NCBI GenBank assembly: GCA_031550925.1
Contig: JAVBOE010000027.1
Span: forward strand, 1-50,527
Direction of reading: 5' to 3'
Length of the DNA stretch: 50,527 bases
DNA from: JAIRNF01 sp031550925
Lineage (GTDB): Bacteria > Bacteroidota > Bacteroidia > Bacteroidales > UBA932
The position numbers and the translations under genes were made by a program. Under the pieces are notes generated by a model. That model was not told the DNA's origin and ran no database searches. It saw only the letters and a list, made by a program, of their open reading frames with translations. Of the stretch, positions 1 through 7,789 are shown in pieces (position 1 is the first letter of the stretch; each line of letters opens with the position of its first letter).

Positions 1-665
1 AAATAGGCTACATCTTCAACATTCCCGCATAGTTTGTCAGCAACTAGCAACAGCGTTGCCTTACTCAGCTGATTACCACGTGCGCCATCCTTAATATGAC
101 GAATAGGACTTACAGTAAATATCACTTTCAACTTGGGGCAACTCTCTTTTAGCAACGACAACGTATTGAATAAGCCGGTATATACCTCGTCAACCATCAT
201 TAATCGATGTGTAAACTCTGAAGCGGGCAGCTTATGACAATTGGAAACGATCGCTCCTGTTCTACTATACTCATATATTCTTGCCGTACCTAGCGTGATA
301 ATCAACCTATCTGCTTTCAGTAGGAAATCTCTTCCTCTCTCTAATTCTGATTCAATATGCCGAAAAGCCTCATCCTTATTAGACGAAGAAAATGAGCTGT
401 GATGGTAGAAACTAGCCCATAAACCATTATTGTAGAATAAGTCTGACTCATTAAACTCTCGAACACCTAACAGCAGTTCTATACTATTAGCAATAGACAG
501 AGGATTATATACAACACCAAAAGGGTTAACTAAAACAGGAAACTTTAACCTGTTCAACCGTTCGCCAATATTAGTGGCAAAGCACGAACCGATAACAAGA
601 GTCGGGTGCTGATATCCCAGCTTAAATGGCAATGGGTTTATATGTACCGGAGTTGTAAGCTGCAT
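1..665 (-). CDS. GSCFA domain protein (3' end outside the window)
   Basis: The minus strand reads open from an ATG at 665 to the window edge, giving 221 codons without a stop; the C-terminus is missing. The N-terminus carries the family signature: residues HPTLVIGSCFATNIGERL near positions 20-37 contain the Gly-Ser-Cys-Phe-Ala motif that names the GSCFA family (Pfam PF08885), which is common in Bacteroidota and related to the GDSL/SGNH esterases; the Ser of GSCFA would be the nucleophile. A later segment, LIITLGTARIYEYSRTGAIV, also fits the family. No signal peptide is visible, so a cytoplasmic enzyme is likely. It starts 2 bp after the queG stop, so the two are surely co-transcribed. The substrate is unknown. 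Confidence 0.85.
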   Translation of the reverse strand, partial: MQLTTPVHINPLPFKLGYQHPTLVIGSCFATNIGERLNRLKFPVLVNPFGVVYNPLSIANSIELLLGVREFNESDLFYNNGLWASFYHHSSFSSSNKDEAFRHIESELERGRDFLLKADRLIITLGTARIYEYSRTGAIVSNCHKLPASEFTHRLMMVDEVYTGLFNTLSLLKESCPKLKVIFTVSPIRHIKDGARGNQLSKATLLLVADKLCGNVEDVAY

Positions 666-667
666 AG

Positions 668-1576
668 CTATTTTAAATATTTTAGATTTCGTTTTATACC
701 TTCAAATCCTGTACGCATTAATGCCGAATCTTTAAAAAGATTGTTGAATGTATTCTCATCCATACTTTCCCAATCATCCTTGCCCATAGATAGAATATTT
801 TCTATAGGAGTAAACTCAACATTATTGGCCGTTTTTGCCTTTATATTCCACGGACACGCTTGCTGGCAAATATCGCATCCGAAAATCCACCCATATAGTG
901 AACCGTTTAATTCGCCTTTATGTTCAATTGTTTGATAAGAAATACATTTTCCGGCATCAACCACACAAGGCTTTACAATTGCTTTCGTTGGACATGCATC
1001 CATACATTTTGTACAGCTGCCGCATAAGCTTTTCTCAAATGGACTATCATAATCCAGCTCAATGTTTACCACCAGTTCGGCTAAAAAAGTGTAGCTGCCA
1101 AATTCCTCTGAGATTAATGTTCCGTTTTTACCTATCCACCCTAGACCTGCTTTAGTTGCCCATGCTCGTTCGAGTACAGGAGCCGAATCAACAAACCCTC
1201 TGCCCTCACATTCAGAAACTTGCTGCTGTATTAACCCAAGTAACGATTTCAATTTACCTCTGATAATGTCATGATAATCGCTACCATATGCATAACGGGC
1301 TATTTTGGGAATACCTTCGGCTTGTTCTACCTGTGGTTTATAGCTCATTAACAAACAAACTACCGATTTTGCTCCGGGAACAAGCAACCGTATATCCAAA
1401 CGTTTATCCACATTGCGAGCCATATAGCCCATATCGGCATTCATTCCACTATCAAGCCATTGCTGCAAAGCGGCTTCTTTATCCGAAAGAATATCGGCAG
1501 CAGCAATACCACAAGCATCAAACCCCAGAAACTGGGCTTGCTGTTTGATATATGTTGATAACTCCTGCTTATTCAT
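668..1576 (-). CDS. queG: Epoxyqueuosine reductase QueG
   Basis: A 302-residue protein of normal length for QueG, the cobalamin- and iron-sulfur-dependent enzyme that reduces epoxyqueuosine to queuosine in the wobble position of tRNAs with GUN anticodons. Visible features are the DSAPVLER motif at 130-137 (Asp130 is the expected catalytic acid), a first ferredoxin-type cluster CGSCTKCMDACP (Cys185, 188, 191, 195), CISY at 211, and a second cluster CDICQQACPW (Cys234, 237, 241). The C-terminal HEAT extension of some orthologues is short here. It is the first gene of a two-gene unit with the GSCFA gene. A TAnnTTTG box on the minus strand (CAAAACTA at 1594-1601 as read on plus) would give a leader of roughly 15 nt. 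Confidence 0.95.
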   Translation of the reverse strand: MNKQELSTYIKQQAQFLGFDACGIAAADILSDKEAALQQWLDSGMNADMGYMARNVDKRLDIRLLVPGAKSVVCLLMSYKPQVEQAEGIPKIARYAYGSDYHDIIRGKLKSLLGLIQQQVSECEGRGFVDSAPVLERAWATKAGLGWIGKNGTLISEEFGSYTFLAELVVNIELDYDSPFEKSLCGSCTKCMDACPTKAIVKPCVVDAGKCISYQTIEHKGELNGSLYGWIFGCDICQQACPWNIKAKTANNVEFTPIENILSMGKDDWESMDENTFNNLFKDSALMRTGFEGIKRNLKYLK

Positions 1577-1718
1577 TCCTGTTATTTACCCTACAAAACT
1601 AAGCATTATAACTTAATATAGACTTCAAGATTTAAGGATTGACTTCGTCGAGCTCGCAGGCTCGGTTTTAAGACTTAAAGACTTTCTTGTATCTTTGCTG
1701 ATTGTAAACCCCAATAAC
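1577..1718. other. Divergent promoter region with repeat fragment
   Basis: This spacer separates queG from the epimerase operon. It holds the putative queG promoter (minus, 1594-1601), the epimerase promoter (plus, 1690-1697), a small stem CGAGC-6-GCTCG near 1650-1665, and a 20-bp segment at 1621-1640 that matches 12008-12027 at 18 of 20 positions. The latter suggests a short dispersed repeat. Confidence 0.5.
1690..1697 (+). promoter_or_regulatory. Promoter -7 box for the epimerase-PAP2-SBF operon
   Basis: TATCTTTG matches the Bacteroidota -7 consensus TAnnTTTG exactly. A TTTA lies 19 bp upstream (1667-1670) in place of the usual TTTG. The ATG at 1719 follows 21 bp later, which supports that start over the TTG at 1695 inside the box. 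Confidence 0.6.
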
Positions 1719-2726
1719 ATGGAAAAAATTCTCATTACTGGAGCCAGCGGATTTATTGGCAGCTTTTTAGTGGAGCACGCTCTTGAAAAAGGCTATGAAA
1801 CCTATGCCGGTGTTCGAGCCTCGAGTAGCAAAGCCTATCTGAAAGATGAGCGTATTAAATTCATCGATCTAAAATACTCTGATAAAGAAGCCCTAGCCGC
1901 GCAGCTAAACGAATGGAAACAGCAAAACGGTAAATGGGATTATATTATACATAATGCCGGGCTTACAAAATGTAAGAAGAAAGATGATTTTGATCGTGTA
2001 AACTATCGCTACACCAAGAATTTTGTCGAAGCTTTGATTGAAACCGATATGGTTCCAAAAAAGTTTATCTACATGAGCAGCCTTTCTGCATGGGGCTCCG
2101 GTAATAAAAAAACTAAGAATCCTATAATGCTATGCGATGAACCCAAACCTGATACATTGTATGGAAAAAGCAAGCTAAAATCGGAGCAGTTTATCTCCGG
2201 CATTCCCGATTTTCCATATATATTTATGCGCCCTACAGGCGTGTATGGCCCTAGAGAAAAAGATTACTTTGTGTTTCTTAAAACGGTTAAGAGTGGGCTG
2301 GAACCCTCGATGGGATTTGGAGAGCAGCTGCTTACTTTTATTTATTCTAAAGATTTAGTAAGAGCCATTTTTCTCGCAATTGAAAAGGATGTAGTGCGTA
2401 AGGGATATTTTGTTACCGATGGAAACATATATACCAATAAGGAGTACGGCGATATTGTAAAAAAACATTTAGGTAAGAAACGAGTGCTGAAGCTTAAAGT
2501 TCCGCTATTTCTTGTGAAAAGCATATCTTATTTTCTTGATACGGTTTGCGGATGGTTTGGTAGCACCCCAACTTTAAATCGTGATAAGTACAATATTCTA
2601 AAATGTATGAACTGGAAGTGCGAAGTTGAGCCAATTCAAAAAGACTTAGGCTTTATTGCCGAATATGATTTAGATAAAGGTATTGCCGAATCTGTTGCCT
2701 GGTATAGAAATGAAAAATGGCTCTAG
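1719..2726 (+). CDS. NAD(P)-dependent epimerase/dehydratase (extended SDR)
   Basis: A 335-residue extended short-chain dehydrogenase. The Rossmann motif TGASGFIGSFL is at residues 7-17, the catalytic serine region is YMSSLSAWG, and the YxxxK pair lies in LYGKSK. The family converts nucleotide sugars or sterol/lipid intermediates using NAD(P); the substrate cannot be told. I chose the ATG at 1719 because the longer reading frame begins with a TTG inside the promoter box and because MEKILITGASGFIG is the normal N-terminus. The stop overlaps the next gene by 17 bp, and the third gene follows 2 bp after the second, so all three form one operon. The lipid-type partner enzyme next door hints at a role in envelope lipid or glycolipid metabolism, which is inference only. 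Confidence 0.85.
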   Translation: MEKILITGASGFIGSFLVEHALEKGYETYAGVRASSSKAYLKDERIKFIDLKYSDKEALAAQLNEWKQQNGKWDYIIHNAGLTKCKKKDDFDRVNYRYTKNFVEALIETDMVPKKFIYMSSLSAWGSGNKKTKNPIMLCDEPKPDTLYGKSKLKSEQFISGIPDFPYIFMRPTGVYGPREKDYFVFLKTVKSGLEPSMGFGEQLLTFIYSKDLVRAIFLAIEKDVVRKGYFVTDGNIYTNKEYGDIVKKHLGKKRVLKLKVPLFLVKSISYFLDTVCGWFGSTPTLNRDKYNILKCMNWKCEVEPIQKDLGFIAEYDLDKGIAESVAWYRNEKWL

Positions 2727-3597
2727 TCGCTTTACCCCAAGCGAAATTATTACGCTGACATATATCCTGATTACCGGATTACTGGTTCTCTTTTCATGGC
2801 ATAAGGTGGATAATGCAGCGGATATGCTGCTTGTTCGTCTTGTAGTAGTTGCAAGTGTTATTGTAATGAGTGTTGCGTACAAACGCTATCCAATCAAATC
2901 GTTGTGGTTTCTACGTAACTTTCTTATATCTTGGCTTATCTTATACTGGTACCCCGAAACCTACTATTTAGGGAAGTGCATCATGGGTCCTCTTGATAGC
3001 TTTTTTATGTCGGCAGACCAATGGTTGTTTGGCTGCCAGCCTAGTATAGAGTTCAGTAAAGCCATACCGTACAAGTGGTTCAGCGAGTTAATGTGCTTTG
3101 GCTACTTTTCTTACTTCTTTATGATTCTTGGTACGGCGTTCTACTTTTACTTCTGTAGGCGATCACAGATACAGCGGTCAATTTTCATTATTCTATGTTC
3201 ATTTTTATGCTACTACCTGATATTTGCCTTAGTTCCGGTAATGGGACCCCAGTTTTACTTTCCCGAACCGTTGAACAGCATACCCGATGCCGGAATTTTC
3301 CGTTACCTTGTTAAGTTGACACAGGAATTAGGTGAACAACCTACGGGAGCGTTCCCCAGCTCTCATGTTGCTATTTGTCTTATTAACCTTACGTTGCTTT
3401 ATAAGTATGCACGTAAGGGTTTTTACCTGTTGCTTCCCGTAGCCTTGCTGTTAATATGCTCAACCGTGTACATTAAGGCACACTACTTGGTTGATGTATT
3501 TGCAGGTTTTATTACCGCGCCTTTTATCTACTGGATCAGCTTAACATGCTGGAAGAGATTTGAGCGAAGTAACACTTTTGTCGAAAGAATTAGCTAG
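2710..3597 (+). CDS. PAP2-family membrane protein, AUR1/inositol-phosphorylceramide-synthase-like
   Basis: A 295-residue polytopic protein with about six hydrophobic segments. Two of the three PAP2 motifs are visible: GAFPSSHV at 203-210 (His209) and H248-x3-D252 in KAHYLVDVFAG. The canonical first motif (KxxxxxxRP) is absent, as in the PAP2_3 branch that includes fungal AUR1 and the Bacteroides phosphorylceramide synthases. The active site would face the periplasm. Such enzymes hydrolyse or transfer lipid phosphoryl groups. I take ATG 2710 as start; a TTG at 2683 would extend it by nine residues deep into the epimerase gene. It lies in an operon with the epimerase and the SBF transporter. 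The activity on sphingolipids is plausible for a Bacteroidales but not shown; a plain lipid phosphatase is the alternative. Confidence 0.8.
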   Translation: MKNGSSRFTPSEIITLTYILITGLLVLFSWHKVDNAADMLLVRLVVVASVIVMSVAYKRYPIKSLWFLRNFLISWLILYWYPETYYLGKCIMGPLDSFFMSADQWLFGCQPSIEFSKAIPYKWFSELMCFGYFSYFFMILGTAFYFYFCRRSQIQRSIFIILCSFLCYYLIFALVPVMGPQFYFPEPLNSIPDAGIFRYLVKLTQELGEQPTGAFPSSHVAICLINLTLLYKYARKGFYLLLPVALLLICSTVYIKAHYLVDVFAGFITAPFIYWISLTCWKRFERSNTFVERIS

Positions 3598-3599
3598 CC

Positions 3600-4595
3600 A
3601 TGCCTAAGCAACCGATACTTATAATGCTGAAAAATGCCGGATTAGATGGCTTTTTGCTTGCTCTGGTTTCGTCGGTTATTCTCGCTTACTTTTGGAACGA
3701 ACCGGGTACTTACGATGGTGTTATATCGCTTAACAATATTGGGAGCTATGGAATATCTGCTATTTTCTTTTTCTATGGTCTAAAATTGAGCCCCGCAAAA
3801 CTACGTGTAGGGCTTTCTAACTGGCGACTACATGTTATTGTACAGCTAGCAACCTTCGTTCTCTTTCCCATAATCGCATTAGCTGTGATGTTTGCTTCAG
3901 GTGGCAGTTCAAGCAACCTTCTTTGGCTAGGGTTCTTTTTTCTTGCCAGCCTACCGTCAACAGTATCTTCATCGGTAGTAATGGTGTCTATTGCAAAAGG
4001 AAACCTTCCTGCTGCTATATTCAACGCAAGCATATCCGCTATTATCGGCGTATTTATTACTCCATTATGGATGGGCATATTCCTCACAACAAGCAGCGGA
4101 AGAATGGATTTAGGACACGTTATTCTTTCGTTAATTCTTCAAGTGCTTGTCCCTGTGGCATTAGGTATGTTGCTTAACAAAAAATTCGGTTGGATAGCCG
4201 AAAAGTACAAGAACGCTCTTCGTATTTTCGACCAAACAATTATTGTAATTATTATTTACTGCTCTTTTTGCGAATCATTTGCCAGCAATATGTTCAGTAG
4301 TTTTACAATATGGAATATCATACTATTAGGTGTAGCAATGGTTGCTTTCTTTTTCTTAATATACGGAATTATATATATTATATGCAAAGTGCTACACTTT
4401 AATAGGGAAGACAAGATTACAACTCTATTTTGTGGTTCGAAGAAATCATTAGTTCATGGAACGGTTATGTCGAAGGTTCTATTTGCTAACTTAAATTCTG
4501 TTGGAATTATCTTACTTCCCCTTATGCTATACCATGCGTTACAATTAATGGTGGTAAGCGTTATAGCAAGAGGCATGGCACGCAAAGCCACATAA
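3600..4595 (+). CDS. YfeH-like bile acid:sodium symporter family transporter
   Basis: A 331-residue very hydrophobic protein with about ten predicted membrane segments. The segments SYGISAIFFFYGLKLSP near the N-terminus, SLPSTVSSSVVMVSIAKGN in the middle, and LFCGSKKSLVHGTVMSKVLF near the C-terminus are typical of the SBF-like (YfeH, PF13593) branch of the BASS superfamily of sodium-coupled organic anion carriers. The substrate is not known for this branch. It begins 2 bp after the PAP2 gene and is the last gene of the operon, followed at 4601 by a hairpin that belongs to the convergent gene. Confidence 0.85.
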   Translation: MPKQPILIMLKNAGLDGFLLALVSSVILAYFWNEPGTYDGVISLNNIGSYGISAIFFFYGLKLSPAKLRVGLSNWRLHVIVQLATFVLFPIIALAVMFASGGSSSNLLWLGFFFLASLPSTVSSSVVMVSIAKGNLPAAIFNASISAIIGVFITPLWMGIFLTTSSGRMDLGHVILSLILQVLVPVALGMLLNKKFGWIAEKYKNALRIFDQTIIVIIIYCSFCESFASNMFSSFTIWNIILLGVAMVAFFFLIYGIIYIICKVLHFNREDKITTLFCGSKKSLVHGTVMSKVLFANLNSVGIILLPLMLYHALQLMVVSVIARGMARKAT

Positions 4596-4624
4596 AAAAA
4601 GATTGGCTAACAACATAGCCAATC
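4594..4624 (-). terminator. Rho-independent terminator of the GNAT gene
   Basis: A perfect 9-bp stem (GATTGGCTA at 4601-4609 with TAGCCAATC at 4616-4624) with a 6-nt loop. An A7 run at 4594-4600 becomes the U tail for minus-strand transcripts, so it mainly serves the esterase/GNAT unit; the plus side lacks a strong T run. Confidence 0.85.
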
Positions 4625-4648
4625 TCGATATATTTACCATTGTTATAT

Positions 4649-5089
4649 TTATAGCTCAATAGAGCAATTTAACCTGTCATCGCCAACGTTTGCACCAAAG
4701 TCTCTATAGAATTCAATTGCACCATTGTTGTTTTCGCGAACCGTCCACTCTATTTTATTGCATTTATTTCTTTTTGCCATAGCAATCAGAGCACTCATCA
4801 GTAGCTTACCCACTGCATGACCTCTAAACTCCGATTTAATATACAAGTCGTCTATATATACCATCTTACCCGTCCACGAATCGAAGATATAGTAAAATAA
4901 CGTGCACCCTATTACTTCTTTACTACCAGTAGTTTCAGCGAGTAAACATTTATATAAATCCTTGCATTCAATAAAATCATCCAGGCTGATTGTCATCCTT
5001 TCCGCCTCATCCAGATATTCGGCAAACTCTTGCAGCAATTCATACACTATTGGCAGATCATCATCTTTAGCCTCTCTAATGCTTATCAT
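4649..5089 (-). CDS. GNAT N-acetyltransferase, diamine acetyltransferase-like
   Basis: A 146-residue single-domain GNAT. The acetyl-CoA binding motif A is visible as LYIKSEFRGHAVGKLL (Q/RxxGxA type; R-G-H-A-V-G) near residues 85-100, followed by the motif B segment NNNGAIEFYRDFGA. The layout, including YIDDLYIK before motif A, resembles spermidine/diamine acetyltransferases, but the substrate cannot be assigned. It lies 34 bp downstream of the 347-residue membrane protein gene and may be the last gene of that unit. A TAnnTTTG box (CAAAACTA on plus, 5094-5101) ends only 4 bp before the ATG, so a separate transcript would be leaderless. Confidence 0.85.
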   Translation of the reverse strand: MISIREAKDDDLPIVYELLQEFAEYLDEAERMTISLDDFIECKDLYKCLLAETTGSKEVIGCTLFYYIFDSWTGKMVYIDDLYIKSEFRGHAVGKLLMSALIAMAKRNKCNKIEWTVRENNNGAIEFYRDFGANVGDDRLNCSIEL

Positions 5090-5123
5090 ATAACAAAACT
5101 ATTAATAAATAAAATTACTATTT

Positions 5124-6167
5124 TTAACTACGCTCTATGAAAATGGTTGTAACTGTAATATCGCTATCTTTCTCTAAAGCAAACGGACGGAAACGTTTTT
5201 GCTCTCCTTGTGCGTTTTCTCCTTCCAAATAAAACATATTATGACGCGAAGATAGCAAAGTCTTTGTTCCTATCTTCACGTTTCCTACTAGCTTAACTTC
5301 TTTTTGCGTATCATCTGTACTTGAAAAACAAACCGCTTTAAATTTATACCAGTCAAAATCAGACAGGTTGGTAATTGTAGCATGATAGGCAAGAGAAGCA
5401 TCATACGCTGAATTCTCCCCATCTTCTTCGGGCATTTCTATATCATCAACATCGGGCATCTCCCATTTCAATACATCTTCCAACTTTTCCACCTCAATAT
5501 TTCCATTCTCTACTACTAAATCATCTAAAGCATCCTCAAAAGAGATTGTTTGTACCTGTGGTATTTCTTGCGTTTGATTGACCTCTCTTTGTTCTACAAC
5601 TTCTACTACTTCGTCTTCTTTCTTTATTCTGAATAACACACAATTTTTCTGCAACACACCTTTAAGAAGCCCTGTAACAGCTCCACTCATCGAAGCATGA
5701 ATGGTAAAACTCTCATGCCCATACGACTTGCCTTTATTTGATGATATATAAACAATACAAATCGGATCTCCTTCTTTTACTCTAATGGCTTTACTTGAAT
5801 ACGTATTTTCAACCAAATATTCCACCCAAAAAGAAAAGTGATAACCATCCAACTCGTCTTCAGCACAATAAAATTCTAAACTATTACTAATACTTTTATA
5901 CTTAAAAAAATAGTCGAATTGCTGCTTTAACAGCTGCGATTTATATGCAGGACTCAATGCATCAAAATTGAAAGCATATTTTTCTGTCTCCACTTCATGC
6001 TGTTCTTGCTTTTGTTTATTTTTTGTTCCTTCAAAAAACGAACCCACAATCAAAATAATAAAACCAACACCTATTACGGCACCAATGGAATCAGTTGCAA
6101 CATACGTAATAATTGCCGCAATAACTGCTATCCAAAAGGACGATGCTCTCGATTTATTATTTGCCAT
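5124..6167 (-). CDS. Membrane protein of unknown function
   Basis: I do not recognise this 347-residue protein. Two hydrophobic segments sit near the N-terminus (about residues 11-26 and 27-43), followed by a large soluble part. The middle (about 195-255) is rich in Glu, Asp, Val and Gln and probably unstructured; it separates two folded regions, about 60-190 and 260-345. The C-terminal part begins YDASLAYHATITNLSDFDWY, which looks like a beta-rich domain. It is probably anchored in the inner membrane with the bulk in the cytoplasm. It follows the esterase by 14 bp and therefore shares its transcript. No catalytic motif is evident. Confidence 0.75.
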   Translation of the reverse strand: MANNKSRASSFWIAVIAAIITYVATDSIGAVIGVGFIILIVGSFFEGTKNKQKQEQHEVETEKYAFNFDALSPAYKSQLLKQQFDYFFKYKSISNSLEFYCAEDELDGYHFSFWVEYLVENTYSSKAIRVKEGDPICIVYISSNKGKSYGHESFTIHASMSGAVTGLLKGVLQKNCVLFRIKKEDEVVEVVEQREVNQTQEIPQVQTISFEDALDDLVVENGNIEVEKLEDVLKWEMPDVDDIEMPEEDGENSAYDASLAYHATITNLSDFDWYKFKAVCFSSTDDTQKEVKLVGNVKIGTKTLLSSRHNMFYLEGENAQGEQKRFRPFALEKDSDITVTTIFIERS

Positions 6168-6181
6168 GATTAACTAAAAGA

Positions 6182-7015
6182 TTACTTCTTTTCTTTATCT
6201 ATATTCTTAAAATGCTCTGCCATGTATAATACTTGATACTTTATGGCATTGGCCCAGTAATCCCATGTATGTCCTCCGGGACGAGAAATAAAATCGTGCG
6301 GAATATTTCGGTATTCCATTTCGCTATGTAGCTTACAGTTTATTTCATAGAAGAAGTCCGCAGTTCCACAGTCAATAATCAGCCCTAACGATTTTGGTTT
6401 TATCAGCTGTAGCATACCCATTACTGTATTTTGCTCCCATCGTTCAGGGTATTCATCATAGCTACCCAATCGCTGAATGATACCCCAACTTCCCGGAAAC
6501 GGTCTGATATCAACACCTCCACTCATACTCCCTGCAACGCTAAACACATCCTGATGACGAATAGCTAAGTACAATGCACCATGCCCTCCCATGCTAAGGC
6601 CCGTAATTCCACGACCTTCGCGCTTTGCAATAGTGCTGTAGTTCTTGTCGATAAACGGAATTAGCTCTTTAACTATGTATGACTCGTATTGGTATGCCGC
6701 ATCTATAGGACTGTCGAAATACCAGCTATCATGCCCTCCGTCAGGCAGAACGATAATAACATTGTGTATATCTGCCAGCTGCTCAAAGCCTGTATTTCTC
6801 TTAAACCATCCGCCACCCGAAACATCTCCATGTCCATGCAAAAGATAGATAACAGGTAAGGGATTGGAAGGTGAATAGCTGTTGGGCGTTACTACAACAG
6901 CCTTTATCTCTTTGCTCATCACACTGCTGCGAGTCATTAGCGAATCTACTTTAGCAGCGTTGACAGTACCTATAAAGAAAAACAAGACCGCCGTTAACAT
7001 AAATATTTTACGCAT
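6182..7015 (-). CDS. Secreted esterase of the S-formylglutathione hydrolase/esterase D family
   Basis: A 277-residue alpha/beta hydrolase (Pfam PF00756). The N-terminus MRKIFMLTAVLFFFIGTVNA is a Sec signal peptide, so the enzyme is periplasmic or outside. The nucleophile elbow is GLSMGG with Ser141, the oxyanion region is LLHGHGD at about 59-64, and the triad is completed by an Asp in DCGTAD (215 or 220) and His249 in GGHTWDYW. Relatives hydrolyse acyl, acetyl or feruloyl esters; the substrate is open. A TAnnTTTG box on the minus strand (CAAATGTA at 7040-7047 on plus) lies 25 bp upstream of the ATG. It is the first gene of a unit with the unknown membrane protein and perhaps GNAT. Confidence 0.9.
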   Translation of the reverse strand: MRKIFMLTAVLFFFIGTVNAAKVDSLMTRSSVMSKEIKAVVVTPNSYSPSNPLPVIYLLHGHGDVSGGGWFKRNTGFEQLADIHNVIIVLPDGGHDSWYFDSPIDAAYQYESYIVKELIPFIDKNYSTIAKREGRGITGLSMGGHGALYLAIRHQDVFSVAGSMSGGVDIRPFPGSWGIIQRLGSYDEYPERWEQNTVMGMLQLIKPKSLGLIIDCGTADFFYEINCKLHSEMEYRNIPHDFISRPGGHTWDYWANAIKYQVLYMAEHFKNIDKEKK

Positions 7016-7116
7016 GGTTCTGATTTATTGGTTAGAAAGCAAATGTACAAAAAATCAAATGTTATGATAGAATTTACATTTAGATAATCGTTTTTTTGCA
7101 AAAACATGCTTGAAAA

Positions 7117-7148
7117 TTTGGAAGTTAGCCATTTCAGCTATACCTTTG
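7117..7148 (+). promoter_or_regulatory. Promoter of the rimP-nusA-infB operon
   Basis: TTTG at 7117-7120, a 20-bp spacer and TACCTTTG at 7141-7148 match the Bacteroidota vegetative promoter exactly. Transcription would begin near 7153 and give a leader of about 70 nt in front of rimP. Confidence 0.8.
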
Positions 7149-7176
7149 TATCGAATTTGTAGCCCAAAGGTGGCAA

Positions 7177-7224
7177 ATGGGAGGTAAGGGGACAGGAGTC
7201 CCCTTCCTTTGTAAAATGTACTGA
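7177..7224 (+). promoter_or_regulatory. rimP leader: GC-rich hairpin and possible 15-codon upstream ORF
   Basis: The leader contains an 8-bp stem, AAGGGGAC (7186-7193) paired with GTCCCCTT (7198-7205) around the loop AGGA, unusually GC-rich for this genome. An ATG at 7177 opens a 15-codon frame (MGGKGTGVPFLCKMY) whose TGA at 7222-7224 directly abuts the rimP ATG at 7225. The frame runs through the hairpin, so its translation would open the stem and deliver ribosomes to rimP. Whether it is translated is unknown. Confidence 0.4.
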
Positions 7225-7692
7225 ATGATTAAAGTTAGCGATATAGTAAAGCTTGTTGAGCAAGCTATTGAGGGTAGCGAGATGTTTCTTGTTGAAGTAG
7301 CCGTAACCCCCGATAATCGCATAGAAATATCGCTGGATAGCTTTGCAGGTGTTAGTATTGACGACTGCGTGCGTGTAAGCCGATTTATAGAAGATAATAT
7401 GAACCGTGACGAAGAAGACTACGAGCTAATGGTAGCCTCTGCCGGTTTAAGCGAACCGCTAAAGATTCTAAAACAATACGAAAAAAACATAGGAAAAGAA
7501 GTTGACGTTGTTCTAAAAAACGGACAGAAAAGAACAGGAATACTCCGTGCAGCAACAGATTCGACAATCACTATAGAGTATGAAACAAAAGAGTTGGTAG
7601 AAGGGAAAAAGCGCAAACAAACCATTGTAAAAACAGAAGAATGGAATTTAGGCGATGTTAAATCTACCAAGGTTGTTATAAATGTAAAATAA
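7225..7692 (+). CDS. rimP: Ribosome maturation factor RimP
   Basis: A 155-residue protein of normal RimP length. The N-terminal domain holds LVEVAVTPDNRIEISLDSFAGVSIDDCVRVSRFIE, and the junction ASAGLSEPLK corresponds to the family's conserved SPGLDRPL. The C-terminal SH3-like domain covers about residues 85-155 (IGKEVDVVLKNGQKRTGIL). RimP binds the free 30S subunit and is needed for its maturation. It is the first gene of the rimP-nusA-infB operon, a classic bacterial order. The ATG at 7225 follows a possible small upstream ORF without a gap. Confidence 0.95.
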   Translation: MIKVSDIVKLVEQAIEGSEMFLVEVAVTPDNRIEISLDSFAGVSIDDCVRVSRFIEDNMNRDEEDYELMVASAGLSEPLKILKQYEKNIGKEVDVVLKNGQKRTGILRAATDSTITIEYETKELVEGKKRKQTIVKTEEWNLGDVKSTKVVINVK

Positions 7693-7720
7693 GCTAGAGA
7701 AAACTGGAATAAATCGCAAT

Positions 7721-7789
7721 ATTGAAAATCTGAAATTAATTGACACTTTTTCGGAATTTAAATAGCTAAAGAATATCGACCGCCCAACA
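7721..7789 (+). pseudogene. Remnant of the ancestral nusA N-terminus
   Basis: In frame with nusA and directly upstream of its first ATG, the codons read I-ENLKLIDTFSEFK-stop-LKNIDRPT. The motif F-x-EFK-(E)-LKNIDRPT is the conserved N-terminus of Bacteroidota NusA. A TAG at 7763-7765 sits where Glu is normal (GAG to TAG would be a single change), and there is no ATG, GTG or TTG in frame between the rimP stop and the TAG; ATT at 7721 or ATA at 7709 may be former start codons. See the finding on nusA. Confidence 0.7.

Noticed and set aside
606..935. Plus-strand frames opposite queG and the GSCFA gene
   Set aside because: Both minus-strand genes are certain from their motifs; the opposing frames have no domain.
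1695..1718. TTG start that would lengthen the epimerase by eight residues
   Set aside because: The TTG lies within the TATCTTTG promoter box, so it would not be in the mRNA.
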